A DNA stretch of 64,000 bases from CAZKWG01 sp964615375 (GTDB lineage: Bacteria > Myxococcota_A > UBA796 > CAZKWG01): positions 62,001 through 126,000 of the forward strand of contig CAZTOW010000017.1 of the NCBI GenBank assembly GCA_964615375.1, read 5' to 3'. Below, in pieces: positions 59,407 to 64,000 of the stretch. A program made the translations under genes and the position numbers. The notes beneath the pieces are model-generated. The model had not been told where the DNA came from. It searched no databases and saw only the letters and a list, made by a program, of their open reading frames with translations. Numbering within the stretch: the stretch's first letter is position 1; each line of letters starts with the position of its first letter.

Positions 59407-60600
59407 TCAGCGCCAGGCGAGGTTCAGCGCCGTCATGCCCGCCGCGTAGCCCGCCGGATCATAGGAGGTCTGAACCGGCAGGTAGAAGCCCGCCGGAACG
59501 TCCTCGGCCGTGAAGCCCACGTAGGCCAGCACGCGCCCCTCGGGCGTCACCGCGGCGTCCGCCCCGGTCAGCAGGCCCAGGTCCTCGCCGGGCGCGTCCG
59601 CGTCCCAGGACAGGTCCGGCGCGTCCAGGTCCACCGACCAGTCTGCCCCGTCGGGGCTGGTCGCCCGGAAGAAGCCGCTCGCGTTGTTGAAGGCGACAGG
59701 CTGATCGTCGGAGGCGCCGTCCGTGTCCGAGGTCATCCACAGCTCCCACTGGCAGCGCTCGGCGTCCCAGAGCACGGAGGGCTGGCTGCCCCCTGTGGTC
59801 GGTGAACCGGGATCCCGCAGCAGCGCGCTGAGCGGCGCGTCGGCGTCCACCGTCCAGTGGATCGCGTCCTCGGAGCTGGCGTGCGCGATGCCGTAGGCGT
59901 CCACCACCGAGCACCCGCTGGAGCAGCCGAAGCTGGAGAACCACAGGTGCCAGACCCCGTCGTGAAACACGATCTCCGGGTCGGCCAACACGCCCGCGTC
60001 GCTGTCCGGGTAGACGTCCGAGAAGGTCAGGGCGAGCCCCGCCTCGCCGTGGGGGGACTCGCCCGCGGAGAGCCGGGTGAAGGTCTCGCCGTCCTCCGAG
60101 AAGGCCACGCCGATGGCGTACTCGGCGAAGGCCTGCCCGCTCAGGAGCCCGTTCGCCCCGGAGTAGACCATCACCGTGGTCCCCGCCATGTCCCCGCTGT
60201 CGGCGGTGGCGACCGAGGGCGTCTCCGTGTTCTCGTGGTCCCAGGCGTCCTCGTCCTCGGCCACCGACAGGGCATGGGTCTCCGAGACCGTCCAGGTCAC
60301 GCCGTCCGGGCTCGTCGCCCGCCGGATCGCCTGGGTGAGCTCGCCGGAGAAGCTCTCGCCGTGGGGCGCGTGGTAGTACACCACCAGCTCGGACGCCTCA
60401 TCGTCCCAGCGCAGATCGGGGTCGGCGATGAGCCAGTCCGTCTCACCGTCCACCTCGAGCCCCGGCAGCAGCACCGGGTTGTGCGCCTCGCGGGTCAGCG
60501 CTCCGGTGTCTTCGAGACATCCGCCCGAGTCCTCCTCTGTCTTGTCCCCGGCGCAGCCGAGCGCCCCCACCAGCAGCAGACCACGACCCCGGTCGAACAT
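59407..60600 (-). CDS. Propeller-type lipoprotein, GH43/GH32-like fold
   Basis: A lipobox (LLVGALGC) precedes a body of about 370 residues with five-bladed-propeller features. NPVLLPG and ADPDLRWDDEASELVVYYHA open it; LADPEIVFHDGVWHLWFSSF, SQPSVLWDAERCQWELWM and RATSPDGADWSVD follow. These DP-[DE]-hydrophobic and W-x-L-W/Y patterns resemble GH43/32/DUF377-type proteins. I could not assign the catalytic acid triad, so hydrolase activity is uncertain. AGGAGG lies four bases before the ATG. It converges on the MopE/lamin-tail gene and is flanked by the inverted repeats. Confidence 0.75.
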   Translation of the reverse strand: MFDRGRGLLLVGALGCAGDKTEEDSGGCLEDTGALTREAHNPVLLPGLEVDGETDWLIADPDLRWDDEASELVVYYHAPHGESFSGELTQAIRRATSPDGVTWTVSETHALSVAEDEDAWDHENTETPSVATADSGDMAGTTVMVYSGANGLLSGQAFAEYAIGVAFSEDGETFTRLSAGESPHGEAGLALTFSDVYPDSDAGVLADPEIVFHDGVWHLWFSSFGCSSGCSVVDAYGIAHASSEDAIHWTVDADAPLSALLRDPGSPTTGGSQPSVLWDAERCQWELWMTSDTDGASDDQPVAFNNASGFFRATSPDGADWSVDLDAPDLSWDADAPGEDLGLLTGADAAVTPEGRVLAYVGFTAEDVPAGFYLPVQTSYDPAGYAAGMTALNLAWR

Positions 60601-60672
60601 CCCCCCTCCTCCGCGTTGACGTGCAGGAAGTATAGATCGGCGCCAGCAGCAGATCTCTCCCGGATCAGGGAT

Positions 60673-61222
60673 CAGGTGCCAGGTAGATCAGGTGCCAGGT
60701 ATCTTGATCACCGGTCAGGTGCCAGGTATCTTGATCACCGGTCAGGTGCCAGGTATCTTGATCATCGGCCGAGCCGTCCGTTGCGTGAATGAAGCTCGGC
60801 GATCCGTGAAGGTCGTCGAGGAGATGGAACCACAGAGAGAGGGAGCACACAGAGACCGGCTGCGCGGGAAAGACGCCAGTGAATGTACGAAATCTCAGAC
60901 GCGTCGAGCTCTGAGTGCTCCGTTCTCTGTGGTTCATCTTCATTCTCGGGCGCGGCCCTCGGCGCCGTCATAGTCCTCAATCAACGCCCAGGACTGCGTC
61001 GGCAGCCATCCCCCCACGCTCATCCGTACCTTGGGTGCGTGCGATGCCGGGAGAGTCAGCTTCGAGCTGCGATGATCCCGCCCGTAGCGTGGCGAGACCT
61101 GCCTCGAGGCCTCCCCGATGGTTGAAGAGCGGCAGCATTGATCAAGATACCTGGCACCAGACCTGTGATCAAGATACCTGGCACCAGACCCCTGGCACCA
61201 GACCGATCAAGATACCTGGCCC
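60673..61222. repeat. Repeat element, copy B, inverted relative to copy A
   Basis: The left end has one partial and three full 27-bp units (60673, 60689, 60716, 60743). The right end has three inverted units (61139, 61166, 61204), the last two looser and spaced by extra ACCAGACC. The core (60770-61138) contains AACCACAGAGA-type inner arms at 60826-60855 and 60908-60935. It matches copy A in reverse orientation over almost its whole length. No gene is seen between 60601 and the BlaI gene. Confidence 0.8.
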
Positions 61223-61249
61223 CAGACCCCCCTCCACCGCAGAGGAGAG

Positions 61250-61318
61250 GGAACCGCCAAGACGCAAAGAGCGCCAAGAGAAAGCCCTCCTTGGCGGCCT
61301 TGGCGCCTTGGCGGTTCC
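61250..61318. repeat. AACCGCCAAG hairpin repeat
   Basis: GGAACCGCCAAG at 61250-61261 pairs perfectly with 61307-61318, and the inside holds further GCCAAG/CTTGGC copies. A single-arm version is at 38095-38121. It abuts the end of repeat copy B. Confidence 0.6.
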
Positions 61319-61385
61319 ACTCCTCCAATGCCACATCCTGATCACCCGGAGTAGGAATTCTCCCCGTCCGGCTGCGTCCCCATTT

Positions 61386-61418
61386 GCTAAATTTCTAGCA
61401 CTATGCTAAACCCTTAGC
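61386..61418 (+). promoter_or_regulatory. Double dyad operator at the BlaI-like start codon
   Basis: Two 14-bp dyads, GCTAAATTTCTAGC (61386-61399) and GCTAAACCCTTAGC (61405-61418), are five bases apart. The second ends directly before the ATG. Both have GCTA/TAGC outer arms, and the surrounding AT-richness stands out from the GC-rich flanks. BlaI-type repressors bind paired dyads of this size over their own promoters, so autoregulation is likely. No ribosome site separates operator and ATG, so the transcript may be leaderless. Confidence 0.6.
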
Positions 61419-61799
61419 ATGACCTCCACGCCCCTCAGCCGCCGCGAGCGCGAGATCCTCGACATCCTCTACACCGCCGACGGGCTCACCGGCGCGGAGG
61501 TGCAGGAGCGCCTGCAGGACCCGCCCAGCTACTCCGCGGTGCGGGCGCTGCTGCGCATCCTCGAGGAGAAAGGCCACGTCCACCACGAGGAGAGGGGGCC
61601 GCGCTACGTCTGGTTCCCGGTCGTGTCCCGGGCGAGGGCGCGGCGGACGGCCCTGAAGGCGCTGGTGGACACCTTCTTCGGCGGGTCGGCGGAGGAGGCC
61701 ATGGCCGCGCTCATCGACGCCTCCCGCGAGGAGCTGGGCGAGGCCGAGCTCGACCGGCTGGCCGGGCTCATTCAATCGGCGAAGCAGGAGGGGCGATGA
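61419..61799 (+). CDS. BlaI/MecI/CopY-family repressor
   Basis: The 126-aa protein starts with LSRREREILDILYTADGLTGAEVQERL, the winged helix of the BlaI/MecI family. It continues with SYSAVRALLRILEEKGHVHHEERGPRYVW. The C-terminal half (ALVDTFFGGSAEEAMAALID) is the dimerisation region and the usual place of cleavage by BlaR1. It overlaps the next gene by ATGA and carries a double-dyad operator before its start, so it probably represses its own operon. Beta-lactam resistance is not implied: no beta-lactamase or PBP gene is seen here. Confidence 0.9.
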   Translation: MTSTPLSRREREILDILYTADGLTGAEVQERLQDPPSYSAVRALLRILEEKGHVHHEERGPRYVWFPVVSRARARRTALKALVDTFFGGSAEEAMAALIDASREELGEAELDRLAGLIQSAKQEGR

Positions 61800-63175
61800 T
61801 CGACGCGATGCTCCCGAGCCCAGAGACCACGACGCGGCTGATCCTCCTCGGGCTGGAGGCGACCTTGATCCTGGGGATCGCCTGGATGGCGACCGCGCTG
61901 CTGCGGCGGGCCTCGGCCGCGGCGCGACACCTGGCCTGGGCCCTCGGCGTGGTCGGCGCCCTGCTCCTGCCGGTCCTGAGCGCGCTCGCGCCAAGGCTGG
62001 CGCTCTGGGAGAGCTCCCTGGGTGCCCCCACATTCGGCGCGCGCCTCTCCCCCCTTCAGGTCGCGCCCGACGCGGTCGCCGAGGCGTCCTGGCTTCCTGG
62101 GCTCCTCCTGCTGTGGGCCGCGGGGACGCTGTGGGTGGGCCTCCGCGTCCTGCGCGGCCACCTCGCGGCGCGCCGGCTGTGGACGGCCGCCCGCCCCGTC
62201 GCCTCGGAGGCCTGGGCCTCCGCGCAGCACCTCGTCGCCAGCACGGTAGGGGTGTCCAGAAATATTGAGCTCAAACAATCCGCGAGCGTCGCCTCGCCGA
62301 TGACCCTCGGCCTGCTCCACCCCCGGGTGCTCCTGCCGACGCAGACGGAGGGCTGGTCCCCCGAGCGCCGCGAGGCCGTGCTCACGCATGAGCTCGGGCA
62401 CGTCCGCCGCCGCGACACGCTGGTTCAGCTCGGCGCCCAGCTCGCCTGCGCCCTGTACTGGTGGAGCCCGCTCGCCTGGCTGGCCGCCTCCCGACTCCGG
62501 GTCGAGCGCGAGCACGCCTGCGACGATCTCGTGCTGCGCGCCGGCTTCCGACCCTCCAGCTACGCCGCCGATCTGCTGGAGGTGGCCCGTCGCGTCTCGC
62601 GGGCCGCGCCCGCCCAGGCGGTCTGCATGGCCGATCCCTCGGGGGTGGAGGCGCGCCTCCGCCGCGTGCTGGACCCCTCCGTGCCCCGTCAGCGCCCGAG
62701 CGCCCGGGTCCGCGGGGCGGCGGTCGTCGCCACCCTCGGCCTCGTCGGCGCCCTGGCGGCCAGCGCGACCCCTCCCGCGGCGACCCCTCCCGCCCCGACC
62801 TCCGCGCTCCGCCTGGGCACGCCCTGGGTGCAGGAGCTCGCCGTCGAGGGTCAGACGCCTCCCCCGGCCCTGATGGAGGCCCGCCCGCTCGATCTGCTGG
62901 AGGTCCAGGCCGAGCTCCGCCGCCACATGGGCGACCTGGAGCGCTGTTACGATCGGCGCCGCCAGGCCCGCCCGGGGCTGTCCGGGCAGGTGGTCATGCA
63001 CTGGTCCATCCTGGAGAACGGTCAGGTGGGCGAGCAGTGCATCACCGAGGACGGCGTGGGCGACCCCGAGCTCCTGGAGTGCGTCAACGCGCTGATCCGC
63101 GCGAGCCGCTTCCTCCCCGTGAGCGACGGCCCGGTGGACATCACCCTGCCCTTCCTGTTCGGCCAGCCCGCCTGA
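61796..63175 (+). CDS. BlaR1-like M56 metalloprotease with AgmX/PglI-like C-terminal domain
   Basis: The 459-aa membrane protein has three N-terminal spans (within about 10-115). Then comes the M56 zinc protease motif HELGHVRRRD (His198, Glu199, His202) and WWSPLAW...EREHACDDLVL, with the third ligand Glu. A later span lies near 305-323. Instead of a beta-lactam-binding sensor, the outside part (about 365-459) is an AgmX/PglI-type domain (GDLERCYDRRRQARPGLSGQVVMHWSI...). In BlaR1 systems protease activation leads to repressor loss. The signal sensed here is unknown and may concern the envelope or protein assembly. ATGA overlap with the repressor gene. Confidence 0.87.
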   Translation: MIDAMLPSPETTTRLILLGLEATLILGIAWMATALLRRASAAARHLAWALGVVGALLLPVLSALAPRLALWESSLGAPTFGARLSPLQVAPDAVAEASWLPGLLLLWAAGTLWVGLRVLRGHLAARRLWTAARPVASEAWASAQHLVASTVGVSRNIELKQSASVASPMTLGLLHPRVLLPTQTEGWSPERREAVLTHELGHVRRRDTLVQLGAQLACALYWWSPLAWLAASRLRVEREHACDDLVLRAGFRPSSYAADLLEVARRVSRAAPAQAVCMADPSGVEARLRRVLDPSVPRQRPSARVRGAAVVATLGLVGALAASATPPAATPPAPTSALRLGTPWVQELAVEGQTPPPALMEARPLDLLEVQAELRRHMGDLERCYDRRRQARPGLSGQVVMHWSILENGQVGEQCITEDGVGDPELLECVNALIRASRFLPVSDGPVDITLPFLFGQPA

Positions 63176-63191
63176 GACCCGCCCGGACGCC

Positions 63192-64000
63192 TCAGCCCTC
63201 GCGGTGCGCCCGCTCCCAGGCCTCCGTCCGCTCGGCCGCGTTGGCCCGGATGTTGGACCAGAAGAGCTCGTACTCGATGGGGTGGTAGTTCCCTTCGCCC
63301 AGGATGTGGTCGAGGAGGCGGCTGGGGAGATCGCGCGGCGCCTTCCCGTAGAGCCGGACCCGCAGCGTGCCGTCCTCGCAGGCGGCGTCGGCCAGGCCGG
63401 GCCGCGGGGAGGGGTCGGGGCTCTGGAGGAAGACCGCGCCCAGGTTGGCCGAGGCCGGCATGGGTCCGCCCTCGCCCACGCCCGAGAGCGGGTTGGTGCA
63501 GACCCGGTGTTCACCCGCGGGGAACTGGATCTGGACGCCGGTGTGGTTCTCGGGGCTGCGCGCGTTCCAGGCGATGACGCAGCCGACGTCCCGCGGGCCC
63601 GCGCAGGCGGGGACGTCCGGGGCCGCGCGGGCGAGGCCCTCGTGGGTGACGCCGCTCCCGATGATCCAGGCGGCGACCAGCTCGTCGCGCAGCGGGGTGC
63701 CTGAGATGCGGCGGGCCAGCAGGCGCTCGGCGAGGGCCGCCCCCTGGCTGTGTCCGGCCACGAGGAAGGGCCGCCCGGCCGTGCGGCGAGCGAGGAAGGC
63801 CGTGAACGCCCGGTCGATGTCGGTGTAGGCCAGCGCGATCGCCGCCTCGCCGTCGGGGGAGGGCGTCTGGAAGGCGGTCCCGGTCGCCTGGCGGTAGCGG
63901 GGGGCGAAGATCGCGCCGATCCCGTTGAAGGCCGAGGCCTGGATGAGCACGCCCCCCCGGTCGGTTGCGGCGGCCAGCTTCGGGTCGTCGGCGGGGGCGT
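63192..64000 (-). CDS. DUF3089-like alpha/beta hydrolase (3' part, runs off the window)
   Basis: The visible 269 codons contain the nucleophile elbow PFLVAGHSQGAALAERL (GHSQG), the segment FAPRYRQATGTAF before it, and a later C...DVGCVIAWNARSPENHTG. These match DUF3089-family lysophospholipase-like proteins. The stop is at 63192 and the frame is open to the window edge, so the N-terminus and any signal peptide lie outside. It is convergent with the BlaR1-like gene, 16 bp apart. Confidence 0.75.
   Translation of the reverse strand, partial: APADDPKLAAATDRGGVLIQASAFNGIGAIFAPRYRQATGTAFQTPSPDGEAAIALAYTDIDRAFTAFLARRTAGRPFLVAGHSQGAALAERLLARRISGTPLRDELVAAWIIGSGVTHEGLARAAPDVPACAGPRDVGCVIAWNARSPENHTGVQIQFPAGEHRVCTNPLSGVGEGGPMPASANLGAVFLQSPDPSPRPGLADAACEDGTLRVRLYGKAPRDLPSRLLDHILGEGNYHPIEYELFWSNIRANAAERTEAWERAHREG

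Noticed and set aside
61419..63175. Beta-lactam resistance operon
   Set aside because: The repressor and protease belong to that family, but there is no beta-lactamase, no PBP gene and no penicillin-binding sensor domain.

Overview
The window looks like a chromosomal segment of a high-GC, Gram-negative, myxobacterium-like organism (Myxococcota or a close relative). The signs are strongly G/C-biased codon use, many lipoproteins with clear lipoboxes, several large Asp-rich secreted proteins built of MopE-type, thrombospondin type 3 and lamin-tail repeats, a MYXO-CTERM-like C-terminus on the 1010-aa protein, and an AgmX/PglI-like C-terminal domain. No rRNA, tRNA, CRISPR array or phage structural genes were recognised. 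This taxonomic reading is inference.

Layout. 0-16 kb: secreted and housekeeping genes: a seven-bladed lectin-like protein, cyclophilin, a MopE-repeat lipoprotein, a small lipoprotein, a membrane protein with one c-type haem motif, a GH18 lipoprotein, an FMN reductase, a ferritin-like protein, an AAA ATPase-nuclease-like protein, an aldo-keto reductase, a host-attachment-family protein and a giant FG-GAP/TSP3 protein. 16-21 kb: a decayed IS66 element, then a caspase-like protease gene tightly coupled to a second MopE/beta-helix lipoprotein of visibly lower GC, an 18-bp inverted repeat and an FG-GAP gene fragment. 21-28.7 kb: two divergent giant surface proteins (Asp-box propeller; beta-helix plus lamin-tail).

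28.7-33.3 kb: a compact minus-strand operon resembling Dlt/MBOAT acyl-transfer systems. It holds an adenylating enzyme, an inactive-looking adenylation half fused to an acyl-carrier domain, an SGNH-like membrane protein, an MBOAT acyltransferase and a 53-aa single-span protein. Together these could activate, carry and export an acyl group to an envelope target. 33.3-37.5 kb: GNAT, a small exported protein, an LCAT-like hydrolase, and a DJ-1/PfpI gene divergent from its LysR neighbour.

37.5-47.2 kb: the accessory island and the likeliest 'conflict system'. Four minus-strand TIR-type genes (TIR-SLOG; death-like adaptor-TIR-like-SLOG; a lone TIR; TIR-TPR) sit among plus-strand remnants of an AAA ATPase and of a SLOG protein. 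Short palindromic repeats mark the breakpoints. It looks like an NAD-nucleotide-signalling immune locus that is being reshuffled.

47.2-56 kb: a CotH-like lipoprotein with an outer-membrane-like partner, an LD-carboxypeptidase family gene, an isoprenylcysteine-methyltransferase-like gene, a small exported protein and a 1247-aa TSP3-repeat protein with a downstream hairpin. 56-61.3 kb: two ~550-bp copies of a repeat element in opposite orientation, each ended by inverted arrays of a 27-bp unit, flank a MopE/lamin-tail lipoprotein and a propeller lipoprotein. 61.3-64 kb: a BlaI/BlaR1-like regulatory pair with a dyad operator touching the start codon, and the 3' part of a DUF3089-like hydrolase gene cut by the window edge.
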